This document shows, piece by piece, positions 35,129-43,703 of a stretch of 64,000 nt of DNA. The stretch comes from Paraburkholderia graminis C4D1M. Its GTDB lineage: Bacteria > Pseudomonadota > Gammaproteobacteria > Burkholderiales > Burkholderiaceae. How positions within the stretch are numbered: position 1 is the stretch's first letter; each line of letters starts with the position of its first letter. Below the pieces are notes generated by a model. That model saw nothing but the letters and a program-made list of their open reading frames with translations, ran no database searches and had not been told where the DNA came from. A program made the position numbers and the translations under genes. Location of the stretch: positions 186,001-250,000 of the forward strand of contig NZ_ABLD01000002.1 of NCBI RefSeq assembly GCF_000172415.1, in the 5' to 3' direction.

Positions 35129-36844
35129 ATGACAGACCACGACTCCTCGCCGCCGAACTCCAATAGCGCCGGCAACGCCGATCACCCCGCCAACGCCGCG
35201 GACGACCCTCTCAATCCCGAGCGCCGCCGTGTACTGACGGGCCTTGCCGCCGTCGGCATCGGGCTCGCGCTTAGCGGCTGCAAGACCGAAGAGATGGCGA
35301 GCGCCGCCGGCCCGCGCAGCGCGGCGGATATACGGCTCGATGCCGCACTGCGCGACCAGGTCAAACAGATCGTGGTGATCTACGCGGAGAACCGCAGTTT
35401 CGCGAACCTCTACGGCAATTTTCCAGGCATCCAGCATCCACTCGACGCCGTCACCGCCGAGCGCTATCTGCAACTGGACCGCGACGGCAAGACGCCGTTG
35501 CCGCGCCTGCCGGCCATCTGGGGCGGCCTCGTTCCGCAAGCCCAGGAAGTGGACGGCAAACGCTACATGATCGGCCAGAAGGACCTCGGCAATCTGCGCA
35601 ACGGGCCTTTTCATCTCACCGACGCGCAAGGCGCGCCGCTGCCCACAGGTGTGATCACGCGCGACCTCGTGCATCGCTTCTATCAGAACCAGATGCAGAT
35701 CAACGCGGGCCGCAACAACCAGTTCGCCGCGTGGGGCGATTCGGGCGGCCTCGTCATGGGCCATTACCGCAATTCCGCCGATACCCTCAAGCTCTGGAGT
35801 CTCGCGCAGCAATACACGCTGTGCGATAACTTCTTCATGGCCGCGTTCGGCGGCTCGTGGCTGAACCACATCTTTCTGATTTCGGCGCAGGCGCCGTTCT
35901 ATCCGGACATCCATAACAGCCCGGCGAAGAAAATGGTGTCGGTGGTCGAAGGCGACGATCCGACCGGCGTGCGGCTGAAGCCCGCGCCCGACTCGCCGGC
36001 ATCGGCATTGGACGGTCCGCCGAAATACGTCAACGACGGCGCCTTCACCGCCGACGGCTACGCGGTCAACACCATGGCACCGCCGTATCAGCCGAGCAAC
36101 GTGCGCCCGGCGGAAGGCGGCGACCCGGCGTTCGCGGACGCGTCGAATCCGCGCGTGCTGCCGCCGCAGCATTACGCGACGATCGGCGACCGTCTCTCGG
36201 ACAAAGGCGTGGATTGGGCGTGGTACAGCGGTGCGTGGCAATACGCGCTGGAGCATCAGGACACGGGCGCGGTGCCCGACTTCCAGTATCACCATCAGCC
36301 GTTCAACTACTTTGCCAACTACGCGCCGGGCACGGCGGCGCGGCGCAAATATCTCCGCGATGCGGGCCTCGGCAGCGAGCCGTCGACGAACCGTCTGATC
36401 GCCGACATCGACGCTGGCCGTCTGCCCGCCGTCACGTTCTACAAGCCGCAAGGCGATCTGAATATGCACGCCGGTTACGCGGACGTCGAGTCGGGCGACC
36501 GGCACATCGCGCGCGTCATCGAGCATATTCAGCGCGGTCCGCAATGGGCCAATACGGTCGTAATCGTCACCGTCGATGAAAACGGCGGCTGGTGGGACCC
36601 GGTCGCGCCGCCGAAGGGAGACCGGTGGGGGCCGGGCTCGCGGATTCCCGCGCTGGTGATTTCGCCGCTTGCCAGAAAGGGCTACGTCGATCACACCGTG
36701 TACGACACGAACTCGATTCTTCGGCTGATCAGCCGCGTGCACGGACTCGCGCCGCTCGATGGCGTCGTTGCGCGCGATCGCGCGTTCGCCCGTAACGGCC
36801 TTGTGCCGCCTGGCGATTTGACGGCGCCGCTGGATCTCGCGTGA
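35129..36844 (+). CDS. AcpA-type acid phosphatase (phosphoesterase family)
   Basis: A 571-residue exported phosphoesterase. An unusually long Asn/Pro-rich polar head (about 30 residues) precedes ERRRVLTGLAAVGIGLALSGC, which combines a twin-arginine-like pair with a lipobox (Cys at residue 51). The catalytic domain has VIYAENRSFANLYGNFPG with the nucleophile region, and later VIVTVDENGGWWDPVAPP and VDHTVYDTNSILRLI. These match the AcpA acid phosphatase branch of the PLC superfamily. It would release phosphate from phosphomonoesters outside the cytoplasm. It is only distantly related to the phospholipase at 5657. Confidence 0.85.
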   Translation: MTDHDSSPPNSNSAGNADHPANAADDPLNPERRRVLTGLAAVGIGLALSGCKTEEMASAAGPRSAADIRLDAALRDQVKQIVVIYAENRSFANLYGNFPGIQHPLDAVTAERYLQLDRDGKTPLPRLPAIWGGLVPQAQEVDGKRYMIGQKDLGNLRNGPFHLTDAQGAPLPTGVITRDLVHRFYQNQMQINAGRNNQFAAWGDSGGLVMGHYRNSADTLKLWSLAQQYTLCDNFFMAAFGGSWLNHIFLISAQAPFYPDIHNSPAKKMVSVVEGDDPTGVRLKPAPDSPASALDGPPKYVNDGAFTADGYAVNTMAPPYQPSNVRPAEGGDPAFADASNPRVLPPQHYATIGDRLSDKGVDWAWYSGAWQYALEHQDTGAVPDFQYHHQPFNYFANYAPGTAARRKYLRDAGLGSEPSTNRLIADIDAGRLPAVTFYKPQGDLNMHAGYADVESGDRHIARVIEHIQRGPQWANTVVIVTVDENGGWWDPVAPPKGDRWGPGSRIPALVISPLARKGYVDHTVYDTNSILRLISRVHGLAPLDGVVARDRAFARNGLVPPGDLTAPLDLA

Positions 36845-37034
36845 GCTCGTCGAAGGACGCGCGCGCGAGCTGCGCGTTCGTGTCGCAGGCGGGCGTTTGC
36901 GCGTCTATCCAGGCGTGCTTCCGCACGGGCTTCGGCGTCGCTTTTTAACGCCGAAACTCATAGCTTCGCCTTGAATAACCGGTGCCGCGACATAGACTGT
37001 TAAAGCAATTCTTGGCACTTTGCACGGAACTGAT

Positions 37035-37394
37035 ATGCGCCTGACTATCCTTATCAACGGTTCCGATCCCACCGTCAGTCACGACTACGCTGTTCTATGG
37101 CTCGACACCGACCAGCACCGGTGGTCGAGGGAAGCGCATCAAGGGATCGATCTGCCCCCGTGGGGCGAACTGCACGACGAAGACGGCGTGACGACACTGT
37201 GCGCGCCGAGTAACGACGCGCCGCTTTGCACGCTACGCGGCTTGCATGTCGACCGAAAGCAGCGTGTGAGCGCCGCGCAAGGCGACGCGGCCTGGACCGC
37301 AATGCACAATCGCGCGCCGACGAGCGGCTTCTGGCGTTTGCAAGCGGTCGATCGTCAAGACGTGCACGCTGAAAATAGCGTGTTCGGCAATTAA
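37035..37394 (+). CDS. Hypothetical protein
   Basis: A 119-residue protein beginning MRLTILINGSDPTVSHDYAV, Trp- and His-rich, with segments SREAHQGIDLPPWGELHDED and APTSGFWRLQAVDRQDVHAE. No domain recognised and no signal peptide. A strong terminator follows 28 bases after the stop, which supports it being the end of a transcript. Function unknown. Confidence 0.5.
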   Translation: MRLTILINGSDPTVSHDYAVLWLDTDQHRWSREAHQGIDLPPWGELHDEDGVTTLCAPSNDAPLCTLRGLHVDRKQRVSAAQGDAAWTAMHNRAPTSGFWRLQAVDRQDVHAENSVFGN

Positions 37395-37421
37395 TTCTCG
37401 CGTCGTTCTTCTGCTCGGTCG

Positions 37422-37467
37422 AAATTCCACGCGCGGGTCGTTGAGGCTCGCGCGTGGAATTTTTTTG
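37422..37467 (+). terminator. Strong rho-independent terminator
   Basis: A perfect 14-bp stem (37422-37435 with 37449-37462), 13-base loop, followed by a T run to 37467. It closes the transcript of the hypothetical gene at 37035. Confidence 0.9.
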
Positions 37468-37548
37468 TCCGCGCGCTGGCGCGAAGTGAGCATGATGTGA
37501 GCGCGATATGAGTGCGAGCGCACCAAACGCGTTTCCGCGACGCATGCC

Positions 37549-37565
37549 CTTAAGCCGGCCTTAAG
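37549..37565 (+). promoter_or_regulatory. PmrA/QseB-like box CTTAAG-N5-CTTAAG
   Basis: CTTAAG-CCGGC-CTTAAG, two perfect half-sites spaced by five bases, exactly the PmrA-box architecture. A possible -10 TAGAGT follows at 37576-37581. The downstream gene is the secreted nuclease at 37711. Confidence 0.5.
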
Positions 37566-37598
37566 TTTGCGTGCGTAGAGTTGGAAATCCACGCATTC

Positions 37599-37628
37599 GG
37601 GTCGCTGCAAGGCGGCCCATTTTTTTTT
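37599..37628 (+). terminator. Terminator-like hairpin in nuclease leader (possible attenuator or sRNA end)
   Basis: Stem GGGTCGC / GCGGCCC (one G-U pair), six-base loop, followed by a nine-T run (37620-37628). It lies downstream of the PmrA-like box and 83 bases before the nuclease ATG, so it either ends a short RNA or attenuates nuclease transcription. Confidence 0.65.
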
Positions 37629-37710
37629 GCCCGCGCGAATCGCATTGCATCGCTTCATGCGTGCGCGCGACGCTATACTTTGCGCCCCTTCCCTCTCCAC
37701 CGTTCGACAC

Positions 37711-38481
37711 ATGAAGAAGTGGTTCGCCTGTCTGCTCGTCGCGTTTGCCGCTCACGCGAATGCAGCGCCTTCCTGTACCCAGTTCACACCGAATGCGCAA
37801 TGGCCCGTTCTGACGAATCAGAAGATGGCGCCCAAAGCGCGCATGCTTTGCTATAGCGATTTCGCCGTCATGCATTCCGGTATCACGCATGGTCCGTTGT
37901 GGTCCGCGGAACATCTGACGCGCGACCATATCGAAGCCGCGAAAGACATGGTGCGCACCAACAAGTTCTTCGAAGACGCGCGCTTGCCCGACGGCGAAGG
38001 CGCGACGCTCGCCGACTACAAGCGCAGCGGCTTCGACCGCGGGCATATGAGCCCCGCGGGCAATCGCTGGAATCGGGACGCGATGGCACAATCGTTTTCG
38101 CTTGCCAACGTGGTGCCGCAAAATCGCGAGAACAATCAGCGCTTGTGGGCGCGCATCGAAACGTCGGTGCGTAAAATCGCCATGGCGTATGACGACACTT
38201 ACGTCGTGACGGGCCCGATGTTCAGCGGACAGCAGTTGCAGACTATCGGCTCCTCGCGCGTGTTCGTGCCGACGCAGTTGTTCAAGGTGGTCTATGTGCC
38301 TTCGCGGCAACTCGCGTTCGCGGTCGTGGTCGACAATGTATCCACGAACCGCTATGACATCAGGACGATTCACGAACTCGAGGCAGTATCGGGCATCCGC
38401 TTTCCGGGCATTCCGGAGCATCGCTATCCACAAGTAACGTTTAATGGACACGACTTTTACGTCGGAAAATCAAAGCTTTAG
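37711..38481 (+). CDS. Secreted DNA/RNA non-specific endonuclease
   Basis: A 256-residue beta-beta-alpha metal endonuclease of the NucA/Serratia nuclease family. It has a signal peptide (MKKWFACLLVAFAAHANA, cut before AP), the catalytic FDRGHMSPAGN with H112, and NVVPQNRENNQRLW with the Mg-binding Asn. It degrades DNA and RNA in the periplasm or outside the cell. The frame opens 84 bases upstream but overlaps the leader hairpin region, and the ATG at 37711 places the signal peptide correctly. Preceded by a PmrA-like box and a leader terminator. Confidence 0.88.
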   Translation: MKKWFACLLVAFAAHANAAPSCTQFTPNAQWPVLTNQKMAPKARMLCYSDFAVMHSGITHGPLWSAEHLTRDHIEAAKDMVRTNKFFEDARLPDGEGATLADYKRSGFDRGHMSPAGNRWNRDAMAQSFSLANVVPQNRENNQRLWARIETSVRKIAMAYDDTYVVTGPMFSGQQLQTIGSSRVFVPTQLFKVVYVPSRQLAFAVVVDNVSTNRYDIRTIHELEAVSGIRFPGIPEHRYPQVTFNGHDFYVGKSKL

Positions 38482-38610
38482 AAATTTTCCCTGTTGTCCG
38501 TCGTTTTCCAGAAAAATGGACAGCCTCGCCGCTTATGGCGCAAGGCGTGACTCGCGAGTCTTGTAAGCCGGGGCTCATAAAGGATCGCTGGTTTGCATCC
38601 GGTCTCTAAT

Positions 38611-38945
38611 TCACGCCTCCCAAAGTAGATAGTTTTTGCGGCCGGGCGCGACACAGCGCAGAGCGTTCTCGGCAAGCACATTGCTGGTCTCAACTCGACC
38701 GTCCTCGCAGTAAAACACGAGCACCACCCCGTGTTTCAGCGAGTAGCTGATTGCTGCGGCGAGCGCGAATTTCATCGACAGCGTCGCTAATTGCGCCCCG
38801 ATCGTCGCCTCTAGCTTCGCGAGCAACGGCTTGGGCTTTTCCTGCCTCACGCGCCGACGCTAGTCAGGCGCCTTGCCGCGGATATCGGCCTCGATGCTTT
38901 AGAGCTCGCCAATCATCTCGAGCAGTTGCTGGGTATCTGGAGTCG
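38611..38945 (-). pseudogene. IS66-family transposase (TnpC) C-terminal relic
   Basis: The minus-strand frame reads QQLLEMIGEL, stop, SIEADIRGKAPD, stop, RRRVRQEKPKPLLAKLEA, then LAAAISYSLKH and DGRVET-N-LAENALRCVAPGRKNYL. This tracks the DDE C-terminal domain of IS66 TnpC (canonical LAAAIRYAL, DGRIEIDNN, AERALR, GRKNYLFAG). Two in-frame stops (about 38859 and 38897), a changed D/N acidic motif and truncation after GRKNYLL show a dead fragment. It marks an insertion hotspot next to the RIT element. Confidence 0.78.
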
Positions 38946-39036
38946 GTGTGCGCGCCTGACATCGTAGATGTACCTCCTCGCGTGATCCCAGCATGCCGGT
39001 TCGTGGATCTCGCCGCTCGCGTACAGTTGATCGAAC

Positions 39037-39068
39037 CCGGCGAAATGTTATGCATAACATTTCGCCGG
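39037..39068. repeat. Perfect 32-bp palindrome at RIT left end
   Basis: Arms read CCGGCGAAATGTTATG, with the axis between 39052 and 39053 in ATGCAT. The inner half CGAAATGTTATG resembles the AAATTTATGT repeats further in (39082-39091 and inverted at 39148-39157). Confidence 0.88.
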
Positions 39069-39081
39069 CTATGTTGCGGCC

Positions 39082-39157
39082 AAATTTATGTGGCGGCAAC
39101 CGATAGGCGCCGAGGAAACATGGGGCATGCCCTGGCTATTGACGTGACATAAATTTC
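39082..39157. repeat. Inverted repeats AAATTTATGT of RIT left end
   Basis: AAATTTATGT at 39082-39091 and its exact inverse ACATAAATTT at 39148-39157, 56 bases apart, immediately upstream of the first recombinase gene. RIT ends typically carry such repeated palindromic recombinase sites. Confidence 0.7.
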
Positions 39158-39197
39158 GGCGCTTTGTGACCTTCCAATCGTCGTTCGGAGGTCTGTC

Positions 39198-40424
39198 ATG
39201 TCCAAGAAACCAGCCCTTGCAAAGGTCGAAGGGAGTCGCCATCGCGAAGCGCCGTTTTTGCAGGAGCGGGAGCGATATTTACGCCACTGCGCCGAGTTGG
39301 GTGCAACGCCTGGCTCGCTGTGTATAAAAAGAAATGAGCTCATTTGGGTCGCTCGCCTGCTGCCTGCGACTGCATCGCAAGGCGTCGATGTCAGTTTGCT
39401 GCAGGAGATCGCGCGCAAGCGCGCATCGATGCATACGGGCGTCACGATGGAATACCGGATGATCGCAGCCGCCCTACCGTGGTTACGGTTCCTCGGGTGG
39501 TGGCGTGAGCCAATTATCGTTCTCCCGTTTCAGGGCCATCTCGACAGGTACGTCAAATGGATGCGCGATGAGCGAGGGTTCACTCCTTCCACGGTCGCTC
39601 AGTGGCAAAGCAGGACCACGCAGTTTCTTCAGTGGTGCGTAGACACCGATCGCCGCCTGGAGGATCTGCAGCCTGATGATATCGACGCCTACTTCATTCA
39701 GAATGCGTCGCGGTGGGGGCGGATATCGATGAAGGGTGTAATGGGTGCCCTCCGGATATATTTGCGTTACTCGGCAACGCAAGGTTTATGCGACTCACGA
39801 CTTGCCGCGGCACTACGCACGCCGCGTGTCTACACGCAGGAATCCCTACCATATGCGCCACGATGGACCGACGTGCAACAGATCCTGGCAACCACCGCGA
39901 CCGACAAGCCAGCTGACATCAGAAACCGCGCGATTTTGATGCTCCTATCGATCTATGGCATGCGCCGCGGGGAGGTAGTGGCTTTGCGCCTTGATCAGGT
40001 GAACTGGGCTGGACGCACACTGCATGTGTTTCGCCTGAAACGCCGGCAGCCGCAGGTCTATCCGTTGTTGCCAACGGTCGCCGAAGCATTGGCCAGTTAT
40101 ATCGACACCGTGCGTCCGCCGGCTTCTGCACCGCAGATATTTCTTGGACTGCACGCGCCACATCGTCCACTGACTCCGCAGGCGGTATTCGACCTGGTCA
40201 ATGACAGGTTCAAAGCGCTGGGAATTGAGGTGAAGCATCGGGGCCCGCACGCATTGCGCCACGCCTGTGCTGCACGCTTGGTCGATCAGGGTTTAAGTCT
40301 CAAGGAGATTGGCGACCACCTCGGCCACCATAGTGCATCTGCCACAATGACTTATGCCAAGGTCGATATGCGCGCGCTACGCGAAGTCGGCGACTTCGAT
40401 CTGGGAGATCTGTCATGGAGCTGA
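39198..40424 (+). CDS. ritA: RIT tyrosine recombinase, first gene
   Basis: A 408-residue tyrosine recombinase, the longest of the trio. An N-terminal SAM-like DNA-binding domain (HLDRYVKWMRDERGFTPSTV) precedes the catalytic domain: Arg in YGMRRGEVVAL, HALRH for the HxxR motif, GHH for the second His and Tyr in ATMTYAKVD. All catalytic residues are present. RBS GGAGG lies seven bases before the ATG. It overlaps the second gene by ten bases. The symbol follows RIT usage and is by position. Confidence 0.88.
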   Translation: MSKKPALAKVEGSRHREAPFLQERERYLRHCAELGATPGSLCIKRNELIWVARLLPATASQGVDVSLLQEIARKRASMHTGVTMEYRMIAAALPWLRFLGWWREPIIVLPFQGHLDRYVKWMRDERGFTPSTVAQWQSRTTQFLQWCVDTDRRLEDLQPDDIDAYFIQNASRWGRISMKGVMGALRIYLRYSATQGLCDSRLAAALRTPRVYTQESLPYAPRWTDVQQILATTATDKPADIRNRAILMLLSIYGMRRGEVVALRLDQVNWAGRTLHVFRLKRRQPQVYPLLPTVAEALASYIDTVRPPASAPQIFLGLHAPHRPLTPQAVFDLVNDRFKALGIEVKHRGPHALRHACAARLVDQGLSLKEIGDHLGHHSASATMTYAKVDMRALREVGDFDLGDLSWS

Positions 40425-41359
40425 TCGATGTGGTGACAGCATACGTCGCAATGCAACGGTCGTTAAGCCTGCGATTTGAAGCTGCCGACCGACTCTTGCG
40501 GCAGTTTGCCCATCAGATGGGGAATGTCGGCATTGCCGACGTCCGGCCGGATGCCGTCGTGGAATTTCTACAAGGAACGGGGCCACTTACAGCTACATGG
40601 CGGCTCAAATACAACGTGCTTGCAGGCCTGTACCGGTTTGCCATCAGCAGGGGATACAGCGAGACATGTCCGCTTCCCGCAAACGTGCCGAAGCTGCCGC
40701 CGCCCCAGACCCCCTATGTGTACTCGACCGCAGAGCTCCGCCGTTTGATCGACGCGACGCCTCTGCTGTACAACTACCGTAGTCCACAGCAGGCATCCAT
40801 GTACAGGACATTGATTCTCCTGCTGTATGGCAGCGGGTTGCGCATCGGCGAAGCGCTGCGGTTGACCATTCTGGATGCGGACCTGATCGACCGTGTCATC
40901 ACCGTGCACGACACGAAATTCTTCAAGACTCGTCTGGTACCGATTGGGCAACGGTTGTCGACGGAATTGGCCACGCATATCGAGCGCCGTCGGGGCCTGC
41001 CGATGCCTGAGGGCAATAACTCGCGCCTGTTCACTTCGCGCACTGGGCACGGGTGGCCGTATTCGCAAGTCATTACCCTGTTTCAGCGCCTGCGCCAGAT
41101 GGCTAAAATCGAGTGCCCCGAGGGAGAGCTGCACCCACCGCGCCTGCACGATTTGAGACATACCGCGACAGTACATCGGGTTCTTGCATGGTATCGGGAT
41201 GGCAAGGATGTACAACGCCTGCTCCCGCAACTAGCGACCTACCTGGGGCACGTCGATATCAAATCGACGCAGCGATATCTGCGCATGACACCGGAGTTGC
41301 TCGCGGAAGCAAGCCGGCGTTTCGCACAGTACGCGCAGTGTGGAGACGATCATGAATGA
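40415..41359 (+). CDS. ritB: RIT tyrosine recombinase, second gene
   Basis: A 314-residue tyrosine recombinase with an intact catalytic set: Arg in YGSGLRIGEAL, HDLRH, LGH in TYLGHVDIKS and Tyr in STQRYLRM. A short N-terminal core-binding domain precedes it. It starts inside the first recombinase gene (ten-base overlap) and ends overlapping the third by eight bases, so translation is coupled across the trio. Confidence 0.88.
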   Translation: MELIDVVTAYVAMQRSLSLRFEAADRLLRQFAHQMGNVGIADVRPDAVVEFLQGTGPLTATWRLKYNVLAGLYRFAISRGYSETCPLPANVPKLPPPQTPYVYSTAELRRLIDATPLLYNYRSPQQASMYRTLILLLYGSGLRIGEALRLTILDADLIDRVITVHDTKFFKTRLVPIGQRLSTELATHIERRRGLPMPEGNNSRLFTSRTGHGWPYSQVITLFQRLRQMAKIECPEGELHPPRLHDLRHTATVHRVLAWYRDGKDVQRLLPQLATYLGHVDIKSTQRYLRMTPELLAEASRRFAQYAQCGDDHE

Positions 41360-42137
41360 CAGGAACCTGCTTGGCCCCTGGATCCGGCGCTTCATGCTTG
41401 AGCATATGGTGGCGGAACGGAACTTCTCGCCCAACACGCAGGCCAGTTACCGCGACACATTGACTTTGTTGTTACCGTTCGCGGCCAAACTCGGCGGCTT
41501 TGCGATCGACCGGATGACTGTTAAGGATCTTTCGCCAACCATCGTGCGCCAGTTCCTGGATCACGTCGAATGCGATCGGCATTGCGGTGGCGCCACCCGG
41601 AATCTGCGGCTGAGCGCGCTCCATTCTCTGGCCCGCTTCATCGGCATGCATTCACCAGTTCATCTGTCTTGGTGTAGCGAGGTACGGTCAATTCCATTCA
41701 AAAAAACGGCCAGGACATTGATCGGTTATCTCGAGAAGTCAGAGATGGATGCTTTGCTGGCAGCGCCAGACCGCCGCACGGCAATCGAGGCACGCGACTA
41801 TGCATTGCTTCTGTTCCTGTACAACAGCGGAGCTCGCGCCGATGAAGCTGCGAAGTTGACCATCGGACGCTTGCAGCTCACCGAGCCGTCCACCGTTCGC
41901 ATACTTGGCAAAGGAAACAAGATGCGTGTGTGTCCCCTGTGGCCGACGACGTCCTCCATCTTGACTCAACTCGTAGCCGGGCGTAGTGCAGACGACACCG
42001 TGTTCCGTGGACGGACAAATCAGCCGATGACACGGTTCGGTATACATCGTGTCGTCACCCAATATGCCAAGCTCGTGACCGGGTGGCGACAAGAGGCGTT
42101 CGTGCAAATATCCGCGGGGGGTCGTACGGGCGTATAG
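41352..42137 (+). pseudogene. ritC: RIT tyrosine recombinase, third gene, truncated
   Basis: Only about 245 residues of family sequence remain. The N-terminal domain (MLEHMVAERNFSPNTQASYR) and the start of the catalytic domain (YNSGARADEAAKL with the first Arg) are present, and the sequence continues to TRFGIHRVVTQYAKLV. Then it switches to an unrelated tail (TGWRQEAFVQISAGGRTGV). The HxxR, second His and Tyr that do the chemistry are absent, so the protein is inactive and the element cannot move by itself. RBS GGAG precedes the ATG at 41352, which overlaps the second gene by eight bases. Confidence 0.83.
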
Positions 42138-42769
42138 CGCCGCCGTTCAAGAAGGCCTCCGTCGGTTTTCTCCATACGCTTGAAGATTGGAAACCTCTCA
42201 CGCTTGCCAGATTACGATGCCGTACAGACTCATAGCTTCGCCCTCCGGAAGAATTAGAAATGCTGTCGGTCCTCGGGACAGCCAGGTCTTACGACCCGCC
42301 GGTACAGCGGTCGAGTTCCGCAGTCGTGCGCTCGAGTTCCTGCACAATCGCCCCTTCATCTGGCAACACAGTCTGGTAACAGAACAACCTGCCGGACCAT
42401 CAATGTGCAACGTGTTTGCGTCGAGTCCGTGAACGTTGACTTACAACTAGCTGTATTTTGCCCGGTTGCACAAGAATTAATTGCGTGCGAGCGTTAGGTT
42501 TGCTTAAGGTTTTCTTAAGGATGTCTCTGATCGACCGTTGGCGACCTGTCGATACCGTGTTCGACGCAGTTGGTTCAGTACCAAAATTCCAAACGACTCG
42601 AGATCGCGCTTTTCCCGTAGGAGACCGAATCATAAACTCGTTTAATGTGATGAAGCACGCGGCCGGACACCGAGGGCTCGCCGGACCACGAAACTGTACC
42701 GGTGGAGCCCTAAGCTTCCCATAAGATTTGGCGGCTAACATCGACTAATTTTCACTGCGATCTAGACCG
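42138..42769. other. Gene-poor region after the broken RIT element
   Basis: A 632-base stretch without a credible gene. It contains the PmrA-like box at 42503-42519 and the leader of the PAP2 gene. The short frames in it (for example at 42187) lack RBS and resemble no protein. The first part probably holds the DNA that replaced the RIT right end. Confidence 0.5.
42503..42519 (+). promoter_or_regulatory. PmrA/QseB-like box CTTAAG-N5-CTTAAG
   Basis: CTTAAG-GTTTT-CTTAAG, two perfect half-sites with five-base spacing, 251 bases upstream of the PAP2 phosphatase gene. Same architecture as the box at 37549. Confidence 0.5.
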
Positions 42770-43372
42770 ATGAATGCACTGGAAGCGCTGAACCGCGCAC
42801 TCTTTCTGTCGATCAACGCGACACCGGCGACGCCCGTCTGGCTTATCGACGTAGCCCGCTTTATCGCCGATGACGTGATCTATCTCGTGCCGCTTTTTCT
42901 CGCCGCGTTGTGGCTCTCGGGCGGCGAACGTCGACGCGCCGCCGCAGTGCGAGTGTGTTGCGCGGTTCTGCTGGCGCTCGGCATCAATCAGCTGATCGGT
43001 CTTGGGTGGATGCATCCGCGGCCCTTCATGATCGGCTTGGGCCATACCTTTATCGAGCACGCGCCAGATTCATCGTTTCCGAGCGACCACGTGACCGTGT
43101 TGGCAAGCGGGACCCTGACCTTGCTGCTCGCCGGCGAGCGCCGCTACGGTTTGTCGATGTTGCTCGCGGGTCTTGCCGTGGCATGGGCGCGCGTATTTGT
43201 CGGAGTGCATTTTCCGTTGGATATGGCAGGCGCCGTCGCCGTTGCGTGCATAGCCTATGCGCTGGTCGCTCCGCTATGGAAGATGTCTGGCGCTGCACTG
43301 ACTCGCGGTCTCATAGCGGTGTATAGGAAGCTGCTGGCATGGCCTATCGGGCGCGGCTGGCTTTCGTCGTGA
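42770..43372 (+). CDS. PAP2-family phosphatase (BcrC-like undecaprenyl diphosphatase)
   Basis: A 200-residue integral membrane phosphatase. The PAP2 signature is complete: a degenerate C1 (WMHPRPFMIG), C2 SSFPSDHVT with the proton-donor His and C3 ARVFVGVHFPLDMAGA with the nucleophile His and Asp. About five transmembrane helices surround these motifs, with the active site facing the periplasm. Likely substrate is undecaprenyl pyrophosphate (BcrC/YbjG type); lipid A phosphate is an alternative. A PmrA-like box lies 251 bases upstream, consistent with envelope-stress control. Confidence 0.85.
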   Translation: MNALEALNRALFLSINATPATPVWLIDVARFIADDVIYLVPLFLAALWLSGGERRRAAAVRVCCAVLLALGINQLIGLGWMHPRPFMIGLGHTFIEHAPDSSFPSDHVTVLASGTLTLLLAGERRYGLSMLLAGLAVAWARVFVGVHFPLDMAGAVAVACIAYALVAPLWKMSGAALTRGLIAVYRKLLAWPIGRGWLSS

Positions 43373-43703
43373 TGGCGTGGCGGCGGATTGGTCGATTGGC
43401 GAAGTCCGCATGAAAGCACGGAAGTTGGCGTGAAAAGTCTGCAAGCTCATTCCAGCTTCCTGGCAAGAGCGCCCACCTCCAACAGCTGGGCGAAGTCCCT
43501 GTAAATCTCCTGCAGCTCCCTCCACCTGGATTCTCTGCCGCCGCTGATTCACATCCGATCGGACTTCGCATAGTAATTATGTCCGCTGACAACCGAGGCG
43601 ATAGGCGCTCTCCGACCTGATTCGTCGATCAATTACCGCTGATGTGCGTCCGCTTCGCGTGCGAATGCAGAAACCTGTCAAGCGATGCAGCCTCGCGTTT
43701 CGC
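43373..43703. other. Intergenic region between convergent genes
   Basis: 331 bases between the PAP2 gene and the end of the DUF1275 gene. On the minus strand a 34-codon helical stretch (RELQEIYRDFAQLLEVGALA) ends at 43446 but has a stop in frame at 43552 and no start, so I treat it as non-coding or a relic. Confidence 0.4.

Larger units (their letters stand above)
39037..42084. mobile_element. Truncated recombinase-in-trio (RIT) element
   Basis: Three consecutive, overlapping tyrosine recombinase genes (39198, 40415, 41352) on the same strand, preceded by nested inverted repeats, are the defining architecture of RIT elements. Overlaps are ten and eight bases. The left end carries a 32-bp palindrome and a separate pair of inverted AAATTTATGT repeats. 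The right end is missing: the third recombinase loses its family sequence near 42084, before the catalytic residues, and no copy of the left-end repeats is found downstream. Base composition is lower in GC than the flanks. Confidence 0.82.

Noticed and set aside
35105..36742. 545-codon minus-strand frame opposite the acid phosphatase gene
   Set aside because: Shadow of the AcpA-type gene; Arg/Val/Ala-rich translation and no ribosome binding site.
39198..42137. The three recombinases as a phage or plasmid integrase set
   Set aside because: Three overlapping tyrosine recombinases in this order, with nested left-end repeats, fit a RIT element better; no phage or plasmid genes are nearby.
43446..43560. 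Minus-strand stretch RELQEIYRDFAQLLEVGALA
   Set aside because: Looks protein-like but has no start codon, a stop lies close upstream and no family is recognised; kept as a possible relic only.
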